The notes under the pieces were generated by a model that was not told where the DNA came from, searched no databases, and saw nothing but the letters and a program-made list of their open reading frames with translations. This document shows positions 18,002 to 28,727 of a stretch of DNA of 64,000 nucleotides, piece by piece (position 1 is the first letter of the stretch; each line of letters begins with the position of its first letter). The stretch is from contig NZ_RBWV01000009.1 of the NCBI RefSeq assembly GCF_003634695.1, positions 676,039-740,038 of the forward strand, in the 5' to 3' direction. Source of the DNA: Motilibacter peucedani. GTDB taxonomy: Bacteria > Actinomycetota > Actinomycetes > Motilibacterales > Motilibacteraceae. The translations under genes and the position numbers were made by a program.

Positions 18002-18745
18002 ATGTCCAGCAGCACCTACGCCGAGTCCCTCGCCAGCGGCAGCACCAGCCGGCTCGTCCCCACCCCGGCCGCGTCTCCCGAGGAGCGGCCCCTCGACCGT
18101 CCCCGCCGCGCGCTGTGGGCGTGGTCCGGCATCGCGGCCGGCGTCGCCGGCGCCGCGGCGACCTTCCTCGGCCCGCAGACCTCCAGCGAGGACGTGACCT
18201 CCGGCGGCGCCGAGGCCGTGTGGCGCTCGCTGCACGACCAGACGACCGTACGCATCGGTGCCTCCGTCGGCTTCCTGGCCACCGCACTGCTCCTCGTCTT
18301 CGCGGTCGGCTTCAGCCGGTGGCTCGAGGAGCACCTGCCCTCGCGCAGCCTGGTCCCCGCCGCCGTGCGCATGGGGCTGACCGGCTCGGTCGGCGCGCTC
18401 GTCGTGTCCTACGGCTTCAAGGCGATGCTCGCCGGCGGCATGCCCGGCGGCATCGACCACGCGATGTACACCCACAGCGACGTGTCGGCCCTGCTCATCA
18501 TCACCGGGCAGATCCAGTGGCTCGGGTGGATGGGTGTGGCCTTCGCGCTCGCCGCGACTGCCGCTGCGGTCCTCCGTGGCCGCGTCCTGCCGCTCTGGAT
18601 CGGCATCCTCGCTGCCCTGAACTCCCTGGCCGTCGCGGTGATGACGCTCGCGTTCGCGCTGCCCTACTCGGCCGGCGTCCTCTCGCCCATCGTGCTCGCC
18701 CTGCTCGGCGTCACGCTCGTCGCCTCCCGCAAGGCGCAGCGATGA
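18002..18745 (+). CDS. Polytopic membrane protein of unknown function
   Basis: A 247-residue protein with about six hydrophobic helices after a polar N-terminus of 40 residues. The ATG at 18002 follows AGGAGGAG at 17984-17991. The sequence GGMPGGIDHAMYTHSDVSALLIITGQIQW in the middle suggests a conserved loop; no family name is offered. It is monocistronic and ends 15 bases before the convergent aminotransferase stop. Confidence 0.75.
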   Translation: MSSSTYAESLASGSTSRLVPTPAASPEERPLDRPRRALWAWSGIAAGVAGAAATFLGPQTSSEDVTSGGAEAVWRSLHDQTTVRIGASVGFLATALLLVFAVGFSRWLEEHLPSRSLVPAAVRMGLTGSVGALVVSYGFKAMLAGGMPGGIDHAMYTHSDVSALLIITGQIQWLGWMGVAFALAATAAAVLRGRVLPLWIGILAALNSLAVAVMTLAFALPYSAGVLSPIVLALLGVTLVASRKAQR

Positions 18746-18760
18746 CCCCGGCCATGGTGG

Positions 18761-19964
<1,204 letters not shown>

Positions 19965-19966
<2 letters not shown>

Positions 19967-20714
19967 GCCCACAGCCCTGGTCACCGGAGCCTCGTCCGGC
20001 ATCGGCGCCGCCTTCGTCGAACGCCTCGCGGCGCGCGGCTTCGACCTCGTGCTCGTCGCTCGGGACGCGGCGCGGCTGGAGATCCGCGCTGCGGAGGTGC
20101 GCGACGCGTACGCGGTGGCCGCCGAGGTCCTGCCCGCCGACCTCTCCGACCGTGAGCAGCTGCGGCTCGTGGAGGTGCGGCTCTCCGACCCCGAGCGGCC
20201 GGTGGACCTGCTCGTCAACAACGCCGGCTTCTCGCTCGGCGCCGACTTCGGCGAGAGCGACGTGCGCGACGAGGAGCGGCTGCTCGACGTGCTCGTGCGC
20301 GCGGTGGTGGTGCTGTCGAAGGCGGCGCTGCCCGGCATGGTCGAGCGGGGCGGGGGAGCGGTCATCAACGTCTCGAGCATCGCCGGACTCCTGCCCAACG
20401 GCACCTACTCCGCAGCCAAGGCCTACGTCACCTCCTTCACCGAGGGGCTCGCCACCTCGCTCGCCGGCACCGGAGTGCGCGTGCAGGCGCTGTGCCCCGG
20501 GCTCACGCACACGGAGTTCCACTCGCGTGCGGGGCTCGACCTGCGGCGCGCGCCCTCGTTCGTGTGGACCACTGCCGAGCAGGTCGTCGACACCAGCCTG
20601 CGCGACCTCGACCGGGGCCGGCTGGTCAGCCTGCCGGGCTGGACCACCGCGGTCTTCGCCCGCGTCGCGCCGCTGCTCCCGCGGGCCGTGCTGCGCCAGG
20701 TCCGCCGCTCCTGA
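19965..20714 (+). CDS. Short-chain dehydrogenase/reductase
   Basis: A 249-residue NAD(P)-dependent SDR. It has the Rossmann motif TGASSGIG (residues 7-14), NNAG motif LLVNNAGF, catalytic Ser in INVSSIAG and the YxxxK pair in YSAAKAY. CPGLTHTEFH follows, as in the DltE-like classical SDRs. The ATG at 19965 lies back to back with the aminotransferase start. No clear Shine-Dalgarno is visible, so leaderless translation is possible. Confidence 0.9.
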
Positions 20715-20815
20715 CGACGTCGTGGTCCCCCATCGCCCTATAGCGGCGACCAGGGACCACGACGTCGTGGAGCCCAGTCGCCCTATAGCGGCGACCAGGG
20801 ACCACGACGTCGTGG
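20714..20815. repeat. Double intergenic hairpin with direct repeat (probable bidirectional terminator)
   Basis: A left arm of 16 bases (20714-20729, core CACGACGTCGTG-like) has two perfect complementary copies downstream (20753-20768 and 20798-20813). The second arm is duplicated as part of a 38-bp direct repeat (20733-20770 and 20778-20815, period 45), which itself contains the small hairpin TCGCC/GGCGA. The element fills the gap between two convergent genes, so bidirectional termination is the simplest role. The duplication allows two alternative hairpins. Confidence 0.8.
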
Positions 20816-20819
20816 GGGG

Positions 20820-23330
20820 CTACTGCTGCGTACGCGGCGGCCGGAGCATCCCGCGCAGCGGCAGCTCGGTGGTGAGCCAGGCCAGCGCTCCGACGCCGAT
20901 CGCCACGGCCGGCAGCAGCCACACCGGGCCGGCGGCCCACGGACGGCCGAGGAACGCGATGCCCAGCAGGGCCAGCGGCACGGTGCTCAGCAGCAGCCCG
21001 GCGACCAGCGCCCCGAGACCGGCCAGGCCGGCCTCGGCGCGGAGGACGCTGCGTACCTGTGCGGGTGTCGCACCCAGCCGGCGCAGCAGCGCGACCTCCT
21101 CGCGCCGCTGGCCGGTCGCGGCGACCATGCGGTTGGCGATGCTCAGGAGCAGGTAGGCCAGCAGCACGACCACGGTCGCCAGGTTGAGCTTGCTCGACGC
21201 CGAGGACTCGTCGCGTGTGTCGGCACCACCGGCCGGCCCAGCCGGGGTGACCGTCGCACCGGGCACGCCCGCGACCGCCTGGGCCAGGGCGCCCCGGGTC
21301 GCGGGCGACCCGTCCGTCCGCAGCAGCACCCGGTCGGTGAGCGGCGAGGTGCGGTGGCCGCGTACGAGGTCGGCCGACACCGCGACCGGCCCGAAGCCGA
21401 GCCCGCGGTCGTAGAGGGCGACCACCCGGGCCGAGACCGGGGTGCCGTCGCCGAGGACGAGGGGCACCTGGTCGCCCACCCCGACGTCCTGGGCGTGGGC
21501 GGCGTGCACGTCGAGCGCCGCGGTGTCGCCGCGCAGGTCGTCGAGGCTGCCCTCGGTGACGCCCAGGTCGAGCACCGACGAGGGGTGCTGGCCGAGCACG
21601 AGCGCGCTGGCCGCACCGACCGTCGGGTCGCCGAGCTCGTCATAGGTGCGCGCCACGGTCGTCGAGCTCACCGGCACGGCCGCCCGCACCCCGGGCACGG
21701 CGGTCAACTCGCGCACCGAGTCGCCGGACAGCCCGCCGACCGACGGTGCCGTGACGACGGCGTCGGCGAGGGTGCCCCGGTCGAGGTCGCGGGAGGCCGC
21801 GCTCGACAGGGTGGTCTGCGCCAGCACGTAGGTCAGCACGAACACGACGGCCATGGCCAGGCTGGTCAGGCCGGAGGTCGCGCGCCGCGGGTTGCCGGCC
21901 GTGCCGGTCACCGCCAGCCACCAGCTGGCCCGGGTGCTGCTGGGCAGCCGACGCGCCATGGCCCGGGCCACGCGCTGGACGGCCAGCGGCCCGGCGAGCG
22001 GCAGCCCGATGACGGCGAGGATGCCGGCGACCGACGTCGCCGCCGCGCCGTCCTCGGTCGGCACGAACACCGGAAGTGCGGCCAGCGCAGTCGCGCTGAC
22101 GATGAGCACCGCACCGATGACGGCCCGGGTACGCGACAGCTGGCGAGGCTCGGCGCGCGAGGCCGCGACGGCTTCCACGGCGGGCAGGCGCGAATGCTTC
22201 CAGCCGGCCGCCACGCCGGCGAGGTGCACGGTCAGCGCCATCAGCGCCGCGGCCCCCAACGCCGGGAGCGGGCTCCACGAGAACGGCAGCGACGAGTCGA
22301 CCATGCCGATGTCGACGAGAAGGTCGCGCATCCGGCCGGCCAGCAGGTAGCCCAGCGCGACGCCCGGCACGAGCGCCAGCGACGACACGACCAGGGCCTG
22401 CCGCGAGACCAGCCCGCGGACCTGGCGCGGTGTCGCTCCGACGGCGCGCAGGAGCGAGAGCTCCGGCCGCATGGCGCTGACGACGACGGCGAGGGCTGCC
22501 GCGACGACGAAGCCGACCACCATCAGCACCACGCCCGCCATCGACCCGGCGAGCACCACGAGCAGGGAGCGGCTTCCCACCGCCGCGGGGGCGACGGCGT
22601 CACCCCGCGCGTCGCCGGTCAGCACCCGCAGGCCCGAACCGTGCAGCGCCTGCCGCACGTCGTCGCCGTGCTCGAGCCGCAGCCCGACCAGGTCGACCGT
22701 CCCGCCGCGCGGGCCGGAGTCGCGGCCGGCGAGGCCGGCCGCCGTCGTGTCGGAGAACCAGACGCCCGGCTCGGCGGTGCGCACCACCGCGGTGACGCGG
22801 TAGTCGGCTGCCGCACCCGCGACCACGATGCGTACGCGGCTGCCCGTCCGCGCCCCGGCCGCGGCCGCCGTGGCGGAGTCGAGGGCGACGTCGTCGTCGC
22901 TGACCGGCGCGGAGCCGCTCACCTCGCGCGAGGGAAGCAGCAGCGTCGAGGACCAGCCGTGCCCGGCGGTGACCGGGTCGCCGGCGGCGACGGGCTTCCC
23001 ACCCGCGCCGAGCACGGCAGCCGGGAGGCTGACGTCGCCGACGGCCGCGGCCACACCGGGCACTGCCGCGAGGCGGGAGACGACGTCGGCCGGGACGGTG
23101 CGCCGCTCGGGCAGTGGCAGGGGGAGGTCCTCAGGCACCGGGATGTCCTGGCGCGCAGCGACGACTGCGTCGGCACCGGCGAGCCGGCCGGCGTCGAGGT
23201 GCGAGCGCAGGCCGGACTCGGCGATGACACCGGTCGCCGTGACGAGGGCCAGGCCGCCGAGCACGGCGACCACGACGGCCAGCAGCGCGGTGACGCGCCG
23301 GCGGCTGAGGTCGAGAGCGAGGTGCCACAC
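20820..23330 (-). CDS. FtsX-family ABC transporter permease
   Basis: An 836-residue permease with an N-terminal helix (about residues 15-38), a large extracytoplasmic domain, three helices near 260-400, a second copy of this layout and a final helix cluster near 740-820. The GTG start at 23330 lies 2 bases after the ATPase stop. This is the second FtsX-type exporter in the window; it is not closely similar to the one at 13880 beyond family features. Confidence 0.9.
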   Translation of the reverse strand: MWHLALDLSRRRVTALLAVVVAVLGGLALVTATGVIAESGLRSHLDAGRLAGADAVVAARQDIPVPEDLPLPLPERRTVPADVVSRLAAVPGVAAAVGDVSLPAAVLGAGGKPVAAGDPVTAGHGWSSTLLLPSREVSGSAPVSDDDVALDSATAAAAGARTGSRVRIVVAGAAADYRVTAVVRTAEPGVWFSDTTAAGLAGRDSGPRGGTVDLVGLRLEHGDDVRQALHGSGLRVLTGDARGDAVAPAAVGSRSLLVVLAGSMAGVVLMVVGFVVAAALAVVVSAMRPELSLLRAVGATPRQVRGLVSRQALVVSSLALVPGVALGYLLAGRMRDLLVDIGMVDSSLPFSWSPLPALGAAALMALTVHLAGVAAGWKHSRLPAVEAVAASRAEPRQLSRTRAVIGAVLIVSATALAALPVFVPTEDGAAATSVAGILAVIGLPLAGPLAVQRVARAMARRLPSSTRASWWLAVTGTAGNPRRATSGLTSLAMAVVFVLTYVLAQTTLSSAASRDLDRGTLADAVVTAPSVGGLSGDSVRELTAVPGVRAAVPVSSTTVARTYDELGDPTVGAASALVLGQHPSSVLDLGVTEGSLDDLRGDTAALDVHAAHAQDVGVGDQVPLVLGDGTPVSARVVALYDRGLGFGPVAVSADLVRGHRTSPLTDRVLLRTDGSPATRGALAQAVAGVPGATVTPAGPAGGADTRDESSASSKLNLATVVVLLAYLLLSIANRMVAATGQRREEVALLRRLGATPAQVRSVLRAEAGLAGLGALVAGLLLSTVPLALLGIAFLGRPWAAGPVWLLPAVAIGVGALAWLTTELPLRGMLRPPRTQQ

Positions 23331-23332
23331 GG

Positions 23333-24052
23333 CTAGGCCACCTGCCCTTCGACGATGCGGCCGTCGCGCATGACGACGACGTGCTGCGCCCGGGCCGCGG
23401 CCGAGGCGTCGTGGGTCACCATGACGACGGTCTGGTGCAGGTCCTCGACGAGGTTCCGCAGCAGGCGCAGCACGTCCTGCGCGCTGTGCGAGTCGAGGGC
23501 CCCGGTCGGCTCGTCCGCGAAGACGACGGCCGGCCGGGTGATGAGCGCACGGGCCACGGCGGCACGCTGCTGCTGGCCGCCGGAGAGCTCGGTCGGGCGG
23601 TGGCCGGTGCGGTCGCGCAGGCCCACGCGGTCGATGAGCTCGTCGAGCCAGGACTGGTCTGCGGTGCGCCCGGCCAGCCGCAGCGGCAGCGTGATGTTGT
23701 CGAGCAGCGAGAGCGACGGCAGCAGCTGGTAGGACTGGAAGACGAACCCGACCCGCTCGCGCCGCAGCACCGCGCGGGCGGTCTCGTCGAGGCGCTCGAC
23801 CGGGCGGCCGTCGACCTCGACGGTGCCGCTGGTCGGCACGTCGAGCCCGGCGGCGATGTTCATGAGCGTGCTCTTGCCGGAGCCGGAGGGACCCATGACG
23901 GCGAGGAACGTGCCGCGTTCGACGGTGAGCGAGACCGCGTCGAGGGCGCGGACACCGCCGGGGTGGAGCTTGCTCACCTCGGTGAGCACGACCGCGGGCC
24001 GCTGCTCGGGCGGGACGCTGGTGGTGGCGGGGGTGGGCTGTCGGAGACGCAT
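23333..24052 (-). CDS. ABC exporter ATPase (MacB/LolD type)
   Basis: A 239-residue ATPase: Walker A GPSGSGKST (residues 54-62), signature LSGGQQQRAAVARAL, Walker B VVFADEPTGALDS, H-loop MVTHDASAAARA. The ATG at 24052 has AGAGG upstream. The open frame continues to 24358, but that extension is low-complexity and has no family match. It forms an operon with the permease directly downstream. Confidence 0.93.
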   Translation of the reverse strand: MRLRQPTPATTSVPPEQRPAVVLTEVSKLHPGGVRALDAVSLTVERGTFLAVMGPSGSGKSTLMNIAAGLDVPTSGTVEVDGRPVERLDETARAVLRRERVGFVFQSYQLLPSLSLLDNITLPLRLAGRTADQSWLDELIDRVGLRDRTGHRPTELSGGQQQRAAVARALITRPAVVFADEPTGALDSHSAQDVLRLLRNLVEDLHQTVVMVTHDASAAARAQHVVVMRDGRIVEGQVA

Positions 24053-24221
24053 CGAAGACCTCTGGAGTGTCGGCTTCCTGGCTCCTTCGACGCTAGGCAG
24101 GTCGTTGCGCGCGCACCATGACGCCACCCGGCAGACCCGGGGTAGGGCAGTCCCCCGGGTGGGGGGTGCGGGCAGCGGGTAGGTGGCTCGTCGCAACGGG
24201 AGCGGGCACGAGGAGGATCGG

Positions 24222-24677
24222 GTGGAGATGCAGCACGAGCAGGGCCTCACCAGGACGGCTGTGTCGGCGACCCTGCACTGCCTGACCGGCTGTGCCGCCG
24301 GTGAAGTGCTCGGCATGGTGCTGGCGACGTGGTGGGGCTGGGGCAACGTCGCGGCCATCGTGCTGTCAGTGGTGCTGGCCTTCGTGTTCGGCTACTCCCT
24401 GAGCATCCGGCCGGTGCTCGCGTCGGGGCTGCCCTTCGGTAGGGCGCTGCGCGTCGCGCTCGCAGCCGACACCGTGTCCATCCTCAGCATGGAGGTCGTC
24501 GACAACCTGGTGATCGTCGTCGTGCCCGATGCGCTCGACGCCGGACTGGACGAGGCGCTGTTCTGGTGGTCGCTGGTGGTCTCACTCGCGATCGCGTTCG
24601 TCGTCACCGTGCCGGTGAACCGGGCGCTCATCGGGCGGGGCAAGGGGCACGCCGTGATGCACGCCTACCACCACTAG
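24222..24677 (+). CDS. DUF4396-type membrane protein
   Basis: A 151-residue protein with four hydrophobic helices and two short histidine-containing ends (LHCLTGCAAGEVLGM near the start, HAVMHAYHH at the C-terminus). This matches the DUF4396 family of putative copper- or metal-linked membrane proteins. The GTG at 24222 has AGGAGG five bases upstream; an ATG two codons later and a GTG at 24183 are alternatives. It stands alone between two outward transcription units. Confidence 0.8.
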   Translation: MEMQHEQGLTRTAVSATLHCLTGCAAGEVLGMVLATWWGWGNVAAIVLSVVLAFVFGYSLSIRPVLASGLPFGRALRVALAADTVSILSMEVVDNLVIVVVPDALDAGLDEALFWWSLVVSLAIAFVVTVPVNRALIGRGKGHAVMHAYHH

Positions 24678-24678
24678 C

Positions 24679-26304
24679 TCAGCGAGGCAGGACGAGCAGG
24701 GCGTCGCCGACCGGCCGCTCACCGGTCGCGTCGGACGGGCTGTTGACCACCTGGCCATCCACCACGGCAGTCGTCGACCCGCCGCCGTCGAGGTTCATCG
24801 CCTCGCGCAGGCCCAGCGCCTGGGCCACCTGGGCTGTCTCGTGCAGGCTGAGCCCGAGCGACGACGTGCTGCGGCCGTCGGCGGTGACGAGCACGGTGCG
24901 CCCCTGGGCGTCGGTGCCGGCGAACGTGCGCGGGTTGCGCTTGGCCGAGAAGCCATAGAACCAGCTGGGGTCACCCGGGTGGTCGAAGCCGTCGGCGGTG
25001 GCGGTGACGTCGAGGGCACCACTGCGTACCAACATCGGTCCACCGTTGACCACTGAGGTGCCGGCGCTGTGGCGGACGACGTCACCGTCCTCGTCGAGGA
25101 GCTTCGTGGTGATGCGCAGGCGGTGGCCGACGCGCACGGCCGACCGCAGGGCGGCCACGTCGGAGCCGGTGGCCTGCACCGAGTAGCCGCCGGCCGGCAG
25201 CGACCCGCCGCGCGGCGAGCGCAGCGCCACCACCCGCTGGTGCGCGTCGAGCACCGCCTCGAGCCCCGGGCCCGCCGGCGTGGTGGCCGCGTAGCCGGAG
25301 GTGAAGGCGACGACCTCGTCGGCGTCGGTGCACGTGGTGTCGTGAAGGGGAGTGGCGGTCGGGACGCCGGCTGGGCTGAGGTCGTCAGGTGTGCCGCCGC
25401 AGTTGCGGATGAGGCCGGGTACGCGGTCGATGCCGTCGAGCGCGAGGGTCTGCTCGCCCCTCGCCGTGCCCGACCAGTGCAGCCGCTCGATGCGCGTGCC
25501 GCGCGCGTCGTCGCGCAGCACCAGCGCCGGGCGGCCGGTGATGGGCTCGCTCAGCACCTGGCCGTCGTAGACGCCGGCCCCCGCAGGGTCGCCCGGGGCG
25601 CCGGAGGCCGGGTCGAGCACGAAGTAGCCGGCGTTGGTCGCCACCGTCGCGCCGGCCGCCCGTGCCAGCGCGCTGGTCGTCTCACGGTCGTGGACGTCGG
25701 GCCCGACGGTCGCCTCGAGCCGCCCGGAGAACGTGCGCGGGTCGATCGTGACCACCTGCAGGTGCCAGGGGCCCTCGTCGGGCTGGTCACCGTCCCAGCC
25801 GGTGTAGACCGAGCTGGCGCTGGCGCCTGCAGCGAGCACCTGCGGGCGCACGAGCTCGGCGGCCTCCTTCGTGGGGAAGCTGCCGACGCGTACGCGCCAG
25901 CCGATCGTCCCGCCCGTGAAGTCGGCGAGCGCGGGGGTCGTCACGCGCTCGGCACGTGCCGGGAGCCCCGCCGCCTGCAGGCGGTCGGCGAGGGCCTGCG
26001 CCTCCGGCTGGGGGGCGAGCGCCGTCGCGGGCGCGTCGGGGTCGGTGCTGTCTGAGGGCACGGCGACCTCGAGGGTCCACGAGTCGGTGGCGCCGGGGCG
26101 CCCGCGCGTGATTGTCGTGACCGTCACGCCGGCCTGGACCGTGCGCGTGGTGCGGGTCTCCGGCAGCCCGGCGGCTCCGAGCGGCAGCCCCGACGGCGCG
26201 GCGCTGCCGGTGGGCAGGCCGGTCAGCGAGCCGACGGCGGCGCTCGACGCGACCAGCGCGACAGGAAGGGCACGGGCGAGGACTCGACGCACGCGGTTCG
26301 CCAT
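24679..26304 (-). CDS. Secreted phosphodiester glycosidase-family protein with SPOR-like region
   Basis: A 541-residue exported protein with a signal peptide (basic start, then VALVASSAAVGSLTG). A SPOR-like segment spans about residues 85-185 (QPEAQALADRLQAAGLPA, GWRVRVGSFPTKEAAELV). The phosphodiester glycosidase (NAGPA/DUF2233) domain follows, with TNAGYFVL, AFTSGYAATT and the signature NLDGGGSTTAVVDGQVVN. Such enzymes cleave phosphodiester-linked sugars, possibly on cell-wall polymers. It is divergent from the glycosyltransferase at 26363 with a 58-base gap. Confidence 0.88.
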   Translation of the reverse strand: MANRVRRVLARALPVALVASSAAVGSLTGLPTGSAAPSGLPLGAAGLPETRTTRTVQAGVTVTTITRGRPGATDSWTLEVAVPSDSTDPDAPATALAPQPEAQALADRLQAAGLPARAERVTTPALADFTGGTIGWRVRVGSFPTKEAAELVRPQVLAAGASASSVYTGWDGDQPDEGPWHLQVVTIDPRTFSGRLEATVGPDVHDRETTSALARAAGATVATNAGYFVLDPASGAPGDPAGAGVYDGQVLSEPITGRPALVLRDDARGTRIERLHWSGTARGEQTLALDGIDRVPGLIRNCGGTPDDLSPAGVPTATPLHDTTCTDADEVVAFTSGYAATTPAGPGLEAVLDAHQRVVALRSPRGGSLPAGGYSVQATGSDVAALRSAVRVGHRLRITTKLLDEDGDVVRHSAGTSVVNGGPMLVRSGALDVTATADGFDHPGDPSWFYGFSAKRNPRTFAGTDAQGRTVLVTADGRSTSSLGLSLHETAQVAQALGLREAMNLDGGGSTTAVVDGQVVNSPSDATGERPVGDALLVLPR

Positions 26305-26362
26305 GAGGGATGTCGTACCAGACCTGGACAAGTCGCACCAGGGTCCTAGGCTGACGGACCTG

Positions 26363-27577
26363 ATGCGCCTGCTGATCGTCACCGCCGGTACGCGTGGCGA
26401 CGTCGCGCCGTTCACCGGCCTGGGCCGCCGGCTGCAGGAGGCGGGGCACGAGGTCGCCGTCGCCGCGCACGACGTGTTCGCGGCGCTCGTGACGGGTTGC
26501 GGTCTCGAGCACCGCTCCCTCCCTGGCGATCCCGGGGAGCTCGCGCGGGCCCGTGCGGCGGCCCCCTCACCCGACGCGGCGCGCGCGGTGTTCGCGGGCT
26601 ACCTCGAACAGCTGGGCGACGGCCTGGTCGAGGCGGTGTCGGCAGGCACCTCCGCGGTGCTCACCGCCTCCGGGCCTGCGCCGCTGGCGAGGACGGTCGC
26701 CGAGGCGTACGGCATCCCGAGCATCGGGACCTTCCTCCTGCCCGCCGTGCCCACGGTGGAGTTCGCACTGCCCGGCTGGCCGGAGACGGGCGACCTCGGC
26801 CCGGAGGCGAACCTGGCCGCCGGGCGCCGGCTGCTCGCCGGCGCGGACGCGCTCTTCGCCGACGTCCTGACGGGCTTGCGGAGCCGGCTCGGGCTCGCGC
26901 ACGCTCCGGACAGGACCAGGGCGGCGCCGCCACCGGGATGGCCGGTGCTGCACGGCGTCAGCCCCTCGGTCGTGCCGCGCCCGCACGACTGGCCTGCGGA
27001 GGCACGTGTCACCGGCTACTGGTGGCCGGCGCGGCCGCTGGGCTGGCGACCCTCGCAAGCCCTGCAGGCGTTCGTCGACGCGGAGCCTGCACCGGTGTTC
27101 CTCGGCTTCGGCAGCATGGGCTCGGAGGCGCCCGGCCGGCTGTCCTCCCTGGTCTCGGAGGCGGTCGCGGGGGCCGGCGTCCGGGCTGTGGTGCAAGCAG
27201 GCTGCGGCGGCGTCGTCCCCAGCGGCGACGACGTGCTGCTGGTCGGCGACGTGCCGCACGACTGGCTCTTCCCGCGGATGGCGGCGGTGGTGCACCACGC
27301 CGGGGCCGGCACCACGGCGGCCGGTCTGCGGGCGGGCGTGCCGGCGGTCTGCGTACCGTTCCTGCTCGACCAGCCCTTCTGGGCCGCGCGCCTGCACCAG
27401 CTCGGCGTCGCGCCGCCCGCGCTCCCCGCAGGGGCACTGGAGGCAGGTGTGCTCGCAGCCGCGATGCGTACGGTGCTCGACGACCCGGCCTACGGCCAGC
27501 GGGCCGCTGACCTGGCGGGCCGCATCGCCGCGGAGGACGGCGCAGCCGCCGTGCTGGCGGCGGTCGAGGGGCTGTGA
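26363..27577 (+). CDS. Glycosyltransferase family 1 (UGT type)
   Basis: A 404-residue GT-B glycosyltransferase like the macrolide/glycolipid UGTs: N-terminal TAGTRGDVAPFTGLGRRL, C-terminal donor-binding motif VHHAGAGTTAAGLRAGVPAV with CVPFLLDQPFWA after it. The acceptor is unknown; erythromycin-type and sterol glucosyltransferases share this pattern. The ATG at 26363 lies 58 bases from the divergent secreted glycosidase gene. Confidence 0.9.
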   Translation: MRLLIVTAGTRGDVAPFTGLGRRLQEAGHEVAVAAHDVFAALVTGCGLEHRSLPGDPGELARARAAAPSPDAARAVFAGYLEQLGDGLVEAVSAGTSAVLTASGPAPLARTVAEAYGIPSIGTFLLPAVPTVEFALPGWPETGDLGPEANLAAGRRLLAGADALFADVLTGLRSRLGLAHAPDRTRAAPPPGWPVLHGVSPSVVPRPHDWPAEARVTGYWWPARPLGWRPSQALQAFVDAEPAPVFLGFGSMGSEAPGRLSSLVSEAVAGAGVRAVVQAGCGGVVPSGDDVLLVGDVPHDWLFPRMAAVVHHAGAGTTAAGLRAGVPAVCVPFLLDQPFWAARLHQLGVAPPALPAGALEAGVLAAAMRTVLDDPAYGQRAADLAGRIAAEDGAAAVLAAVEGL

Positions 27578-27607
27578 CGAGGCGACAGTCTGCGCAGGCG
27601 CGTCCCC

Positions 27608-28579
27608 TCAGCCTGACGCGGGACCCGTGCCCCACTCCAGGACGCGCAGCGCCCGCAAGGTGTTCCAGCGGCTCGGTAGCCCGTCGCCGTCCTCGAGCGC
27701 GAACGGCACCGGACCGGGGTGCGTGCCCTCGAGCAGCCAGCGCCCGTCGGGCTGCTGCTTCGCGCGCACCAGCTCGAGGGCCTCGGAAGTCCGCTCGTCG
27801 GGTGGATCGCCGGCGGCGCGGAAGTGCTCCAGCCCGCGCAGGACGTCGTAGTGCCAGCGCGTCGGGAAGGAGAACTGCAGCCAGTCCGGGTCGGCCACCT
27901 CCCCGGTGCTGAGGCGTCGGGACAGCCGCCGCTCGAGCAGGTACGCCTCGGCGCGCCGCCGCGCGGCAGTGACCTCCGCGGCGCCACCGGTCGCGCGCTC
28001 GTGCTCGAGCAGTCCCTCGACCACGCAGACGGTGGTGGCGAAGGACGACCGCACCGATCCGTACTCGGCCTCGCAGTTCCACCCGCCGTCGGCGAGCTGC
28101 TCGCCGAGCAGGCGGTCGACGATGCCACCCACGTCCACCCCGAAGTAGGCGCCGACCGCCACGGTCTGGCCGTTGATGCACGGCTCGACCTCGCCGTCGA
28201 AGAAGCGCTGACCGTCGTGCTCCCACCGGCAGTTCTCCTGCACGAGCCGGACGGCCTCGCGGACCGGCTCGGCCGCCGGGTCGATGCCCAGGGTCCGCAT
28301 CAGCACGAGCACCGGGTAGGTCGACGTCCACGGCTGCCCCTGCGAGAAGTCGCCGCGGAAGTCGCCGGGGAAGCAGGCGCCGCCCGCCCACAGGCCGTCG
28401 TCGTCGCGCACCGCCAGCAGCCGCGCGCCCCAGCCCTCGGTCGCCACCCGCGACCGCTCGGCCGCGACGGCGTCCGGCTCCGCGCCGCACAGGTCGCGCA
28501 GCACCTGCCAGCGGATCGCCGGGTCGGAGTCGAGCAGCCAGTCGAGCACGTCGTCGCGCACTCCGTCATCGTCGCGCAC
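27608..28579 (-). CDS. Prenyltransferase/squalene-cyclase-like alpha-alpha toroid protein
   Basis: A 323-residue protein built of helical-hairpin repeats with QW-like motifs (EQLADGGWNCE, KQQPDGRWLLE, WEHDGQRFFDG), as in squalene cyclases and prenyltransferase beta subunits. The catalytic DxDD of squalene-hopene cyclases is not evident, so it may not be a cyclase. The GTG at 28579 (VRDDDGVRDDVLDWLL) is the likely start; the longer frame upstream looks non-coding. Confidence 0.78.
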   Translation of the reverse strand: MRDDDGVRDDVLDWLLDSDPAIRWQVLRDLCGAEPDAVAAERSRVATEGWGARLLAVRDDDGLWAGGACFPGDFRGDFSQGQPWTSTYPVLVLMRTLGIDPAAEPVREAVRLVQENCRWEHDGQRFFDGEVEPCINGQTVAVGAYFGVDVGGIVDRLLGEQLADGGWNCEAEYGSVRSSFATTVCVVEGLLEHERATGGAAEVTAARRRAEAYLLERRLSRRLSTGEVADPDWLQFSFPTRWHYDVLRGLEHFRAAGDPPDERTSEALELVRAKQQPDGRWLLEGTHPGPVPFALEDGDGLPSRWNTLRALRVLEWGTGPASG

Positions 28580-28727
28580 GGTGCGCGCGGCGGCAGCGTC
28601 ATGTCGGTGCGAGCGGCGGTAGTACGGCGGTGGCAGCGCTCGACGCGCACGTGCGCGCTGGACGACGCGCTGAGGCTGCACCTGGCGCTGTGACGGGGCC
28701 CCGACCGCCGCACTAGGCTCGGCGCCC

